In this document: one piece after another, positions 52,924 through 64,000 of the stretch
Layout: every line of letters starts with the position of its first letter
Position numbering within the stretch: position 1 is the stretch's first letter
From: Setophaga petechia
Taxonomy: Eukaryota; Chordata; Aves; Passeriformes; Parulidae
Reading direction: 5' to 3'
NCBI GenBank assembly: GCA_024362935.1
Contig: JANCRA010000010.1
Location: 11,338,501-11,402,500, forward strand
Length of the DNA: 64,000 nucleotides
Made by a program: the position numbers and the translations under genes
The notes under the pieces: generated by a model
Seen by the model: only the letters and a program-made list of their open reading frames with translations
Databases searched by the model: none
What the model was told of the DNA's origin: nothing

Positions 52924-53080
52924 CTGGAATTCGGATTTTGAATTTACCACTTTGTCCAAAACCACCATCTATTATTCCATCTTCTCCTGTAGACAGTTTC
53001 ACTTTCAGACCCACAAAAATCTGGATGTTTGTTTCCTTTTTAAACAATGAACGACCAATCACACTGTAATCGTCCATCAC
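52924..53080 (-). CDS. EEFSEC: EEFSEC penultimate coding exon (start of domain IV)
   Basis: The 157-bp exon is bounded by an acceptor (TTTTTATTTGCAG, ending at 53081) and a donor (CCAG|GTAGGT, donor bases 52923-52922). It starts in phase 0 and ends in phase 1, so its last base G joins AT of the terminal exon to make Asp. It encodes 52 codons beginning VMDDYSVIGRSLFKKETNIQ and including FVGLKVKLSTGE and FGQSGKFKIRIP. These are strongly conserved blocks of vertebrate EFSec, differing from the human version as I recall it mainly by conservative changes plus ED in the GE-x-GIID turn. The segment is the beta-rich first half of domain IV, distal to the GTPase and EF-Tu-like domains encoded by upstream exons that are not in this window. 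The reading frame is clean and the splice sites are canonical. Confidence 0.96.
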
Positions 53081-53561
53081 CTGCAAATAAAAACAGGGAT
53101 TCATAACTCCAGAAGCTACAGTGACAAGAAATTATCCATGTTATGTGCTAAGTTTGGCAAATTCTACCACTCCACCTTTGACCAACCATTTACCCCCAAA
53201 TGAGCAAAACTCTGGATGAGTCATGTAAATTGCTGAGTTTAAGGCAATTCGTGTCTAAAACCATAGAATATTTTATGAGCTAGTACATTTCTGCTTCTGC
53301 CTCCCTTATCAAAATACAAGAAGAATAAAACCTACATCAGAACATGCTATAAAGATTAATTAATTAAAATATGTTTTCTGCTTTGAAACCTTTCAAAAGA
53401 AGTACCTAGGCTGACAAAAAGTTTATTCCATTATTTATTCTACAGTTAAGCACATTATCACCTACATAAACATTCTTTCTCTTAGCTCCAGACCTGCACT
53501 CCAACAGCTACACTTCCAAAGAAATGACACAGCTTCTAAACAGAGCCTTTTAAATACTCAC

Positions 53562-53810
53562 CTTTACATACACATTGATTTGTTAAACCAAGAGCCTTAT
53601 GACCACTGTATCCAATTTTAATTTCAAGGTTTGTAACCCAGTGGGAAGAACCATTCCAAGTTGAATTGGTAATTAAGCTATCAGGAACAAGAGGCAGTGA
53701 GGTTGGTGGGTAAGGCAAGATAAACAACCCTCCTTTAGGCATTGCAAAGTATAAGGTGCAGTCAAGTGAGCCTAATCCTGTAGGTGTGAATATCCTTGTA
53801 CACCCACTGC
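53562..53810 (-). other. Exon-like open frame of unknown origin
   Basis: A minus-strand frame stays open from a TAA at about 53850 to a stop at 53536. Within it, a possible acceptor (AACTGCAG, AG at 53812-53811) and a perfect donor (AAAG|GTGAGT, at 53561) would define a 249-bp, symmetric phase 1-1 exon. The peptide contains LDCTLYFAMPKGG, NSTWNGSSHW (two N-glycosylation sequons) and LTNQCVCK. I do not recognise a family, and it does not match any part of EFSec. Spliced into EEFSEC in that gene's phase 0, it would hit TAG after 12 codons. Open frames of this length occur by chance in this window, so reality is doubtful. Confidence 0.15.
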
Positions 53811-55409
53811 CTGCAGTTACTCTACCTTGTAGATGCAGAAAGAACATTTATTTATCAGAATAAATATGGGGATATTACTTCAATCTTTCCAAGATTATTT
53901 TATGTGGTAAAAGTTGCAGCTCTTCTTCACATCTCAGGAATCATTTTTAGCTGCACCTAAGGGTTGCAAAGACCAAAGTGACTTAGAACAGTAAAGAATT
54001 GAAATCAGTTCTGAACACTCCCCTTTACTCAGTTTAAATGAACTCAAAATATTGATGACTTAAAATATTGCCAGTTTATTAAGCAACTGTCCTTCTCTGA
54101 AGCCTCCCCCATAAACTATAATGCACATACAGAGTCATATCCCTAGGATTGTTATTATTTTGTTACATATATATGCCTCCATTTTAATGCCAATCTCAGT
54201 ATGGTAGTAAATCTAGCAGCAGAAATTTCATTTTTGTTTTATTTTAAACAGAACTTACTTGCTCAGCTATAAACAGTCTTGAAAGGGTTGTGCAGTTTTA
54301 GAGAGCACTGGCAGGACCTCTCCCTGTCCCAGACCAGGTGCAGGATGAAAAATATCCACAGCCCTTCTTGCTTCTGTCACGTGGAGATAGATGACAGCAG
54401 GACAGGCAGCTCTGCTCTGGGCTGGGTGCAGCCAAGGCTGTAGGCAGGAACACTCAGATGCCTCACCAACACTCACTGCCCAAACTCCTCATCTTTCCCC
54501 AAAAGGACACGTTTATGGTTTTTTGTTGTGTCTGTTTTCTCCCACTATTTCAAAATAGCTTGTGAACCACTGATGACAGTATCACTGCTCAGCAACATTC
54601 TGGCTTAAATGCAAAACTGAATAATGTCTTTTCCTAGAGCCTCTGATAATAGGTGGAGGTTGAGAGGGGAGATAAGCTTTCAGGCACACTTGCCTTTCTT
54701 TGCCTAGCCTAGAAGAAAAAGAAGCTGCTAATTCCAACCTGAGGAAGCATTTACATTCTCAAAACCTAATTTTTTTTTTCCTGTTACAGTGGCTGGGGAA
54801 ATGAAAATGTTACTTCATCCTATAAATCTTTTATTCCTAAAACAAGAATTTCAAAACTGTTCATCCCTCTTGTCCACTACTGGGTAGTGTTTCTTTTCCC
54901 TGTGTTTGAAATACAGATGGTACAATAAGCTCCAGGGAGGATCTCTAATATATCTATTATTTTTGCAGTTATCCCTCAAATGGCACAGGAAGCCAACTTA
55001 AAAGGCCAACATCTTTCTAAACATCTTTTATTTTTCCAAGAGCACTTCAAAGTTATCTTTAACTTAATTAAAAATGGAATTACAGGGTGAGCAATCATAC
55101 TAGGCTAGCATGGCTCAGTTTAGAGCCTCCCCAGCAAGGCTGTCAGAAAAAACTCCAGTGACTTCTGTGAGCAAGTGTTACAGGCACCGAGTACCTTAGA
55201 GTAAACCAGCAATGATAACCTTTAATGGAGTATTAGAACAGAAACAAACTCTACCAGCATTCAGTTATGCCAAACTCACTTAAAATCTTTGAATTAAAAA
55301 AACCTTATGTTTCATAAAGAAACGTGCTTTTTAGTGTCTTGCTCTTGTACATTCAGTATAGGAGAGTAACCAAGGACTCCAGCTTCATTGTTCTTTTCAC
55401 TCCAATGGT

Positions 55410-56410
55410 CACAGAATCACGAGGTTGGAAGAGACCTCTAAGATCAAGTCCAAGCCATGCCCTAACACTTCCACTAAACCATGGCACTGAGTGCCACATC
55501 CAGTCTTTTTTTTAAACACATCCAGGGATGATGACTCCACCACCTCCCTGTACAAGCCATTCCAGTAGTTTACCATCCTTTCTGTAAAAAATTTATTTCC
55601 TAATATCCAACCTATATTTCACTTGCTGCAGCTTTAGACTGTGTCCTCTGGTTCTGTCAGGGCGGCCTGGAGAGAGAGACCAACCCTACCTGACTGCAGC
55701 CACCTTTCAGGGAGCTGTACAGAGTAATAAGGTCACCCCTGAGTCTCCTTTTCTCCAGGCTAAACAACCCCAGCTCCCTCAGTCATTCACCAGCCCCGTT
55801 GCCTCCTCTGGATGTGCTCAAGCATCTCAAGGTCCTTCCCAAACTGAGAGGCCAGAACTGGACACAGCACTCAGGGTGTGCCCTCACCAGTGCCAAGTGC
55901 AGGGGCAGAATGACCTTCCTGCTCCTGCTGGCCACACTGTTCCTGACACAGGCCAGGATGGCATCCTTGGTCAGGCAGGGCACACTGCTGGCTTGTGTTC
56001 AGTGGCTGTCACCAGTACCCCCAGGTCCCTTTCTGCCTGGGAACTGTCCAGCCAATCCATCCCCAGCCCAGAGCATTGCAGGGGGTTATTGTGGCCAAAT
56101 GCAGGACTGGGCACTTGGACTTATTAAACTTCATCTTCTTGGACTCTGTCCATCCATCCAACCATTCCAGGTCTCTGTGCAGAGCCCTCCTACCTTCCAA
56201 CAGATGGACATGCTCCCAGCTTAGTGTCATCCGCAAATTTACCAATGACAAACTAAATCTCCCATCCATGTCTTTAATGAAAACATTAAACAGAACTGGC
56301 CCCAGCACAGACCCCTGAGGGACACCACTGGTGACTGGCTGACAGCTGGAAGCAGCACCATTCACCACCACTCTCTAGGCTCAGTCATCCAACCAGTTCT
56401 TAACTCAACT
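55410..56410 (-). mobile_element. CR1 LINE, 5'-truncated, with broken reverse transcriptase
   Basis: The plus strand opens with CACAGAATCACGAGGTTGG, the reverse complement of the CR1 3' terminus (...CCAACCTCGTGATTCTGTG), so the element runs on the minus strand, the same sense as EEFSEC. About 1 kb remains. It starts in the reverse transcriptase, where the minus frame at 56371-56270 reads VTSGVPQGSVLGPVLFN followed by VFIKDMDG. The catalytic FADDTKLG motif is present but lies in a different frame (near 56235), so an indel has disrupted the protein. The remainder is the typical CR1 3' segment with the cysteine/proline-rich noncoding-like tail. No target-site duplication is obvious, as expected for CR1. 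The 5' truncation point is next to an A-run at 56414-56427. This copy is dead but clearly younger than the other CR1 pieces here. Confidence 0.95.
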
Positions 56411-56427
56411 TGTTAAAAAAAAAAAAT

Positions 56428-59400
56428 CCCTCCTTTAACCAATGAATACGTTCTGTAGGTATCACCATGATTCCTTGGGCATCTCTACAGGCCATTAGAA
56501 ACAAAACCACTTTAGCGGTGCTGAGATAATAAGTGATCAGTGACTTGCCTGACTGGCTGTTTGGAATAAAACCTCCATGACCTGAAGTATCTGTCTCACA
56601 CACTAAATACTACACACCCCATCCTGTGCCATCCATGCCCTTCTGTGAGCCTATCACCAATTTATCCCTGACAAAGACAAAATAACTAGAGAATGCCTGT
56701 CCTAACAGGAACTAAGATAACTGGATCAGTCTTTGCATTAAAATAAATGAGTGTAGCAGAGAATTGCTATGAAGGAAAGCTCATTTTCTCAACTTTAAGA
56801 TTGCATTAGAAAATAATAAAAGAAAAAGAAAAATTATATTTTTTGGTTTAGCTTTGCTTTGTAAAAAGGGAAAGAAATGCATGTTGTTCTCTCTAACTGA
56901 AACTCAACACTTCCAATTACTTTACCAGCAATTTACCTCCAATCGTGGGATTTTAAGCTAATCCCCTTTGAGTTCTCAGAACATCTACAATGGCAATCAC
57001 TTTGCCTATTAGCTGAACAGCCTTTCGGGAGAGCTTTCTGCTTTTCTCTCAAACACTCTTTCTTTTGGTATAAAATATTATGAACTTACAAAGCCAAATG
57101 CCACAAAGACAGTAAGGGATCCGCAGTCTGCTCTGAAGCAGCAGCAAGGGGCCTAGCAATGAGGGCAGACTAATTTTATTAACTTCAGGGAAACTTCAAA
57201 AAGCTTTAGGGCTTTAATGCCAGACAGAGACGACCCCAAAAGTCAGTTTAAGTGCTGCATAAACAAAGGATTAGGGCAAGAAAAAGCTGAAGGCTCCTTG
57301 CATTTCTTGTTTATATTGTCATATGACCTAGTAGGAGTGGGAGAGGGCTGCCTCTCTGACTTTAATCCCCCATGGTGTACAGTGGCGTTTCAGTTCACTG
57401 ACCTACATTACGATAATATTTTTTTAAATTTATGGGCAGAGGTGCAGTATCAAACTCACTTAAGGACGTTTAAAAAAGAAAAGGGGCAGGATGGGAAAAA
57501 TACCCAGAAGAGAAATTTTCTGGCTGGTATAGCCTCCCCCTCTCACTTAGGTTAGATCAGCAGCTTAGAAAAGGATTTCAAGTTCAAAGGGAATGTCTCT
57601 GTTACTCTTGTTTTATGGCTTAGACCAGAGGACACAATAGCACTGAGTTTATGAAATATCCCTTCCCACTTGGCTTTTGTGTTTGCACAAAAAAAAGTAA
57701 ACAGTGCTTTATAACCGTAGGTGAAGTATGTGCATCTCTGGCACATAACCCTTGTGCTGAAACCAAGAAGTTAGCAAAAAAAAAATAACCAACTTGTGCT
57801 CCTCATCTCTTCAGTACTTACCCTGCCTTAGACTGTTTGCAAAACCACAGTTCATGTTATGTGCTGGAATTCAGTGCAAACCATAGTACTAATTCCAAGG
57901 AAAAACAACTCCAGGATGCCCCTTTGAGCAGGACAGCAAGTTCTACTGTCCAGCCTGTTAAGCAACCCTCCTTTTTAGGGTAATTCAGAAATGACTGTCA
58001 CCTGAACACCTTCTCAAACAATCCATCACATATACTTTGAGAGCAAATAACTCTCATCTCTTAATGTATCTGTAGGAAAGAAAAAGGGGATCAGAAACAC
58101 ATGAGGAAACAAAGTGGTGCCAGTATGAGAGAGAACTAAAGAAAGGCTTAAGACAAAGTAAAAGCACTGAATATTAAATACTAGAAAAGATACTGAGAAA
58201 AAGAGAAGGAATAACCTTTTCTGATTTAATAAAAAGTTGCATAAGTTTAAAAGAAATTCTTTTAAAGGTCTAAGGATTATTCTGAGCAAACTCATAAAAG
58301 GTTCACTGGGACTAAAGAAGAAAAACAACAGGAGAGAAAAAAAGAACAAAAAGAACCTGTGAGTAATACTGAAAATACAAAGCATTTTTATTACTTTTTT
58401 GTACGTCAGAAAAAGTACACTTGAGACATCTTCATCACGATCAGTGACAGCTCATTTATTTCTAGAAAACAGTTTCAAGCACTTTCCATTTCTGTGTCAG
58501 AAATGGGAGTATTTTTGAGCCTGCAAATTCCTGTTCTCTTTTAAAACAAGGTTTCATGCATTGAGAAAATGATGGTACATGAGGCCTCAAAAAGGGTGAG
58601 GGAGAAAGGAACTGAGAGGATTGCATCAATGATCAAGTTTCCAGCTTTTCTGACTCTACAAAAACTCCTAGCTTATGGCTGGTTACTGAGAACTAGCTGA
58701 ACAACCTGGGAAAAAGAAAGAATTATTTGGTCAGTCACAGCTTTTCCTCAAAACCCTTATTACAGCAACATAAAGACTTTTCTTTCTGCAACTCCCTCCT
58801 GCAGTAGAAGCCTTCAGTTTCACATCTCATTACTGCTGTTTTAATGGAAGCCATCACATTAACTTCTCCACATATCCATTAACTTGGTTTTCAGATGTTT
58901 GTCCCATCTCTCACCAGCCTATGTTTCTTATATCCAAAAACCATTTTCTTTTCTCTCCCTTTCTGAGTAAGGGACAATTGAGTTTGGGAACATTTAACAA
59001 GCAGTCATAAAATGCCCTTCTCTTTGCTGAGCATTGTGCCACCAGTAGAGCCTGGTAAAACCTTGCATGGCAGCAAAAACCCAAGAGTGCTGAGTACTGC
59101 ATGGGGACAATGAGTGAGAGGTGTACAACCAGACTGCTCTGGGTTCTAAAAGCTCTACACCTCCCCAACAGCATTCTCCAGTCACATACAGGGTTTCAAC
59201 AGGGCACTGCTCATTCATTATGCACCTTTATAGTACAAGTTTCCTTCATCCCTGTTTAGAATCCCAAAACAAACACAGGCACTGAATTCCTGACATGGTC
59301 TGAATGAAAACATTAGTTTTACCAAGTGAGAAGAAACTGGTTCATGTCATGATTTCATTTTTTACTAATCTATGCTGCATTCCCATTACATGGAAAAAGC

Positions 59401-62400
59401 AACATTAACAGATATGGGAAAGTAGAGGCTCAAGACTGTTACTACATCCTACACCATCCATCTCCAGAGCAGCCAGCCCTGGCTTGCTACACAGATTAAA
59501 AACCCTGTGATCCTTACTATCCAAGGATAAAAACCAAACCACAAGCTGTTCTGGAGACAAGATGGTATGTACAGGTCTTGACCTGGCTCTGTAAGCATGA
59601 CACAGAGAGGAATGCCAAGCTGAAGATGTCTCCTCTTCCTGGAGAAGGTTCTGAGCAGTCAGGAGGGTTTCTGGTGGTACCTCCATGACTTAAAAATACA
59701 CAGGCCATGCTTCAGCAATATGGAGGTTTAATTTTACTTCATCTTTCGACTTTAAAAATACCTAGGAAATTAAATAACTTAGGTTTTATATGAAAGTAAG
59801 TTGCAGAATTGGGCACTTAAGAAGTTAAGAAATGCCAGATGTCCATACAATCTTATCCTGTTCCTCTTTGATATGCTCCATGATATAGTCTTAACATGAC
59901 CACATCCAAAAAAATTTCAGAGGAACCTTGCCTTATTAAGTGCACAGGGTAGAGGCACAGGGGAGCAGAATTAATGTTGCATAAGCAACTGTAAATCTGG
60001 TATTTCCTAACTTTCAAGTTCTTGATTTTGCAACCTAAGCAACATTCTTAATTTATTTTTGTATCCAATAAATAAAATGGTGTATTGGTTGCCTTGCTGA
60101 CAAACTGATTCCCCCACAGGTGACTGTTACACAACCTCAGAAAAATCAAGACCAGCTGTCCACACACTTGCAAGACTCAAAAGCATGTCTGCATTTTAAA
60201 TTTAATAATGTAAATAATAACCATAGGTGTTACTCAAACCTTGCAAAATTCTACTACCCAGTCACGTGGAGTAAGCCACTCTTCTGCTAGTGAGTGAACA
60301 AAACTTTCTTTTTTTCCTACGGGTAAGAAGGCAGATTCTGCAATTTACCTGGTACACTGTCATGACAAATTTATTGTATTGTGCTACTCCATATACTGGG
60401 TTATGAAATATCACCATCCTTTTCTCAGCACTGTTTAGCAGAAATGGTATTTCTGTTTAATGGGCAGTAAGCCCTCTCTTCTCCCTTCCCCCACTATGCT
60501 TCTCAAACTCTTTTACTGAAAAGCCAAACAAGAGCCAATAAATAAATGCATCTTTTCTATTCCTATTTAACAGTGCATTTTAACTAGTGAATGTGCTGTG
60601 CACTTTTATTCACCTGATTGCCTTCATCTCTGTATTATTACTGTATTTAGCATACCATCAGCAGCCAAGCAGAACCAAACAAACTCATGTTCAGACTTCA
60701 AAGCAGGAAAAATAGTAATTGTGGCGTCTGCATGTTTACAGTAGATGATGGAGTGACATTCACCACTTCTCCCAGCTGGAGTCACAGAGGGCTCTGCAGA
60801 CAGCCCAGGTCACTGCTTGTACATGCAGACAGCACTCCATCAGATTTCAGAGTGGCCTTGTCACTCACAGGGTGCCCCATCAGTCTGCAAACCCCACCCC
60901 AGTCACCCAGAGAGCACCTGGCTGATGCAGGGTTTTACTTGCCATGCCCCTGGCATTGCACTGTCACTGTAGATGCAATATTAGCTCTAATAAGACAATG
61001 AAACATCCTGTACCTAGAAGTAAGTTAGATGGAAGAGTCTAACTATCCAAGGGGGTAAAATTTAATTATCTCCATTCATAGCAGCATCATGCAATCACTC
61101 AACAGAAAATTTAAGGGACAGTATTTCTATCACACATACTTTGAAAACAGTCTAAAGGCACAACTCTGAAGCAAATTCTACTATTATGCATATCTGCAAA
61201 GGATAAAGTGAAAAAAGTACCAGTGTTGTTTATAAATGATCCACTACCCAGGAATCTTTCCAGACAGGAATACTCTGGTACTCCTATAGTAACCTACTGC
61301 CTCCCCAAGCAAAGGTATCCACCACAGAACTGGTCTCGTCCCTTAAATGAACCACATCAGATGCTCCTGTTCACTCATGGGCAAGTCCATTTCTCCTCCT
61401 TTGCACACTCCTTCAGCAGAGTGGTTACGTGTGTGGCTGAGCTACTAAAAACCCGGTGTGTGCTCAGTAACTAAAGGTGCTGTTTCCACTCAAATATTGC
61501 TCATAGTTTTTAAAAACTCACCATTTTCAAAGCTGCTTCTTTTGAAAATGTCTAGTTCCCCAAGGGACAGTCTGGGTCATTCCTGGTCATCAACAAATTT
61601 AATACCATTTCCTCACAGTTCCTGTAGTTGCTTACTGGCACTCATCTCCACAATATCCTATCCTCCTCCTGAAAGGGCAGAAGGATCTGTGAAATGATGG
61701 TGACAAAGACCTTCCCTTCAACCACTCAGGTAATCTACTTGCTCTGACAAAGCTCTTCCTATCCTGCTGGAAGAAGAGGAAAGAACCCAACACTTTTAAA
61801 AGATGCTGAAAGATAAGCTTTCTCTCTTCCATTCAGGCTTCAGAAGAGATGCACTGATAAAGATCTTGATAACTTACCCTGCTTTCACTTCTTGCTCTTG
61901 CAACAATGTGTTTCTCCTTGGGGACACTTAGACCAACACCAACATGCAAACAATTAGTAACACGTTATTATTAAGAAACAGGCATCCCTAGAAATGAAAC
62001 ATGCTGGCTACATGATGGCCTCAATCCCCAGGAGAAGGAGTATAACAAGAAAATTCACTCTCCAGCAACCCACAAAACCTGTGAACAAAGTGAGATGAAC
62101 AAAACCAGGACATCATGCACCATGATTACCAGCAAGCAAAGCCAAAAGAGAGCAAGGCAAATCAGAGAAAGATACATTAAAAACTTTGAAATAGAGGGAA
62201 TTAATTCTTCTAACTGATAAAGTATCTTCATAAAGGACAAGCCCATCATGATAGGAAAGCATTCTGCTACACTTAAAATGGGGAACCATTCCAGCCAGCA
62301 CATGTATATTTTTCACTACACAAGCCTGAAAGTGCAGAAGGTGCAGCTCACACTACAAGACAGACTTTTCCTCCTCCTTTTGTTTCTGTCACAGAGCTTT

Positions 62401-64000
62401 GGATTTACGAGTACCCATGACAATAGGACACTGTGGCAACCATCCTGAGATAAATCCTGCTCATGCAAACATTTTCAAAACAGGCAGAATATCTGAGTCA
62501 TGCAGGAAAGCATGGTGCACTCCTACAGTTCACCTTCCAGTTGAAACTCTCTGCACTCAACCTGTACGTTCATGGAAGCCAAAGAGCAAATAACGTGACA
62601 AATATAAAGGATTTATTCCAGGAACTGAGTAAGTGCTTCATGAGTCAGACTGGAATGAACCTGCAAGGCTGCACAGAGGTTAAATTCAAAGAAGGTAATA
62701 CAAGTCTCTTTGCCCACAGCACTGTGAAGAGCTGAACACTGTCTCTAGAAGCACAAGACCAAGGACAACAGCTGCTGCTTAGCTTTGTCATTTATCTCTA
62801 ACTCCAGGAAAAGCTGACCTGCTCCACTGCAGTAAGTCCACATCCACTGCCAGCACTGAATGCCAAATCACAGGGACAAAACTTCCCTCTCATTTGCCCT
62901 TTTCCACATCACACTCCTTAGAGCTGCACTGGTGTTCACAATATCACTCTCTTTTACCTTTTTATCAGTGCAAGCCACTTGTTGCCAGCCCAGCTTTTTC
63001 CTATTGAAAGCACATTTGTCAGGCAGCCAAGGGTTTGCTAAAATAAAACATCCAGAGGGCGACAGTCTCTGCCTCCACATAACCACACCCAAAAGATGCT
63101 CCAGACAGAAACTTCCTCCCACTGAAGTTCTCCCCTCTCTCAAGTCCTCTCTGCAAGAGAAAGCTGGACTAGCATTTCACATTATTTTTGAAACCATGAG
63201 GTTAAGCAAATATGAATCTCTACCACTTAGAACTCTTAGTCCTAATGAAATAGCATATTTAGATTTTCCTTAAAACTCACCATACTTAAACATAAAAAAA
63301 AACCTCGTGGTCTAAAGTGAAATAGAGCATTCACACATTTTTATAACAGCTCAGAAATATCAAATGGTATAATACCAGATAAAAACCATTGCTGCAGTAG
63401 AATCATGCAACATTTTCATAAGCAAGATGTAATCCCAGCCCCTCAATTTCATGGACTAAGCTGCACTTCAGACAACACTAACTGCTCATACAGTAGTTTG
63501 TCATAGATCACAGTAATACATATTCCCCTTTATTCTGCTTCCCCTCCCAAAAAAATCAGTTTGAATAAACAAGAATGCACTGCAGGCAGGTAAATACAAA
63601 GATTTTGATGCGCAACAGTAGCCAAGTGTGATTCTTTTTCTCCCAAAGTTCCACTCAATCTTGGCATTAGAGAAGATACCAAAAGGGAAAACTGAGCAGT
63701 AAAAAATGCAATGACAGGGTACTTGAATTTTTGTAGAACATTTTCCACCACTTCAGCAGATAAGAAAAAACAGGAAGCTCAGGCATGAAATTTCAGTAAA
63801 CTGTACTACTCAAAAACTGTTTGCTAGCTTAAGTGTGATTTTTTAAAAATACTGTGTAGTGAATGCTATTATTTACCATGGATTTCATTTCTATGTGAAA
63901 CAGGAAAAAGTCACACTTTCTTTTAGAGAGACAAAAAATGTTGGAGAGTTAATATTCTTGTTTTATTAAAAAAAAATAAACCTTACAGTGCAGAAGGGTG
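56428..64000. other. Intronic DNA without recognised features
   Basis: No upstream EFSec exon, repeat family or RNA gene was recognised. A purine-rich plus-strand stretch near 58.05-58.38 kb creates a long phenylalanine-rich frame on the minus strand that is compositional only. Confidence 0.55.

Larger units (their letters stand above)
53081..64000 (-). other. EEFSEC: EEFSEC upstream intron (partial, runs off the window)
   Basis: The interval lies upstream of the phase-0 acceptor at 53081 on the minus strand. I looked in the minus-strand translations for the domain III segment that should precede VMDDYS and did not find it before 64000, so the donor of this intron is outside the window. The interval contains a CR1 copy (55410-56410) and an exon-like open frame (53562-53810). 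From 56.4 to 64 kb I see nothing beyond ordinary AT-rich DNA. Confidence 0.8.

Noticed and set aside
55799..56224. Plus-strand open frame of 141 codons
   Set aside because: It is the antisense of the CR1 element, whose real coding sense is the minus strand.
58026..58385. Minus-strand phenylalanine/leucine-rich frame resembling a membrane protein
   Set aside because: It arises from purine-rich plus-strand DNA. There is no start context, splice sites or homology.
53081..64000. Search for the preceding EEFSEC exon (domain III)
   Set aside because: No minus-strand frame resembled the expected segment, so the exon is outside the window.

Overview
This is a stretch of vertebrate nuclear DNA, almost certainly from a bird. 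It is AT-rich, and coding sequence is confined to two short spliced exons. Introns and intergenic DNA dominate, and the recognisable repeats are mostly CR1-type LINEs, including one fairly young 5'-truncated copy with the inverted (antisense) form of the bird CR1 3' terminus. There is nothing bacterial here: no operons, no long open frames and no Shine-Dalgarno-led genes. I cannot name the species.

The only gene I can support is EEFSEC, the GTPase that delivers selenocysteinyl-tRNA(Sec) to the ribosome. It lies on the minus strand. Two exons are visible. The penultimate exon is at 53080-52924, encodes 52 complete codons, starts in phase 0 and ends in phase 1. The terminal coding exon is at 13091-12907, encodes the last 60 residues and ends in TGA. 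Their splice sites match in phase (CCA-G | AT-GGG) and together they encode about 113 residues, which is domain IV of the factor. An intron of about 39.8 kb separates them. The 64000-53081 side is part of the preceding intron, and no earlier EEFSEC exon was found in it. The exon numbers used below (6 and 7) assume the seven-exon human gene.

Layout from left to right: 1-12.3 kb is intergenic DNA downstream of EEFSEC, with old CR1 remnants at 1.9-2.9, 4.1 and 5.0-5.2 kb. The probable EEFSEC 3'UTR is at 12.3-12.9 kb and the last exon at 12.9-13.1 kb. The giant last intron runs from 13.1 to 52.9 kb. It holds A/C-rich low-complexity blocks (14.5, 20.0 and 25.0 kb), several stretches that look like conserved regulatory DNA (14.9-15.6, 24.3-24.7, 37.9-38.2 and 39.4-39.9 kb), a GATA/TA/CA microsatellite (41.5 kb), small tandem and inverted repeats, MIR-like remnants and an old antisense CR1 (49.8-50.1 kb). 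The penultimate exon is at 52.9-53.1 kb. Intron from 53.1 to 64 kb carries the younger CR1 copy at 55.4-56.4 kb and one exon-like open frame of unknown origin at 53.5-53.8 kb.

In human, the gene beyond the EEFSEC 3' end is in the GATA2 neighbourhood. Intronic stretches with GATA, E-box, forkhead and TCF-like motifs could therefore be long-range elements for a neighbour rather than for EEFSEC. That is inference from synteny and motif reading only. I found no tRNA, rRNA, CRISPR array, intact mobile element or clearly new biological system. The most interesting leads are the candidate regulatory blocks and the exon-like frame next to exon 6.
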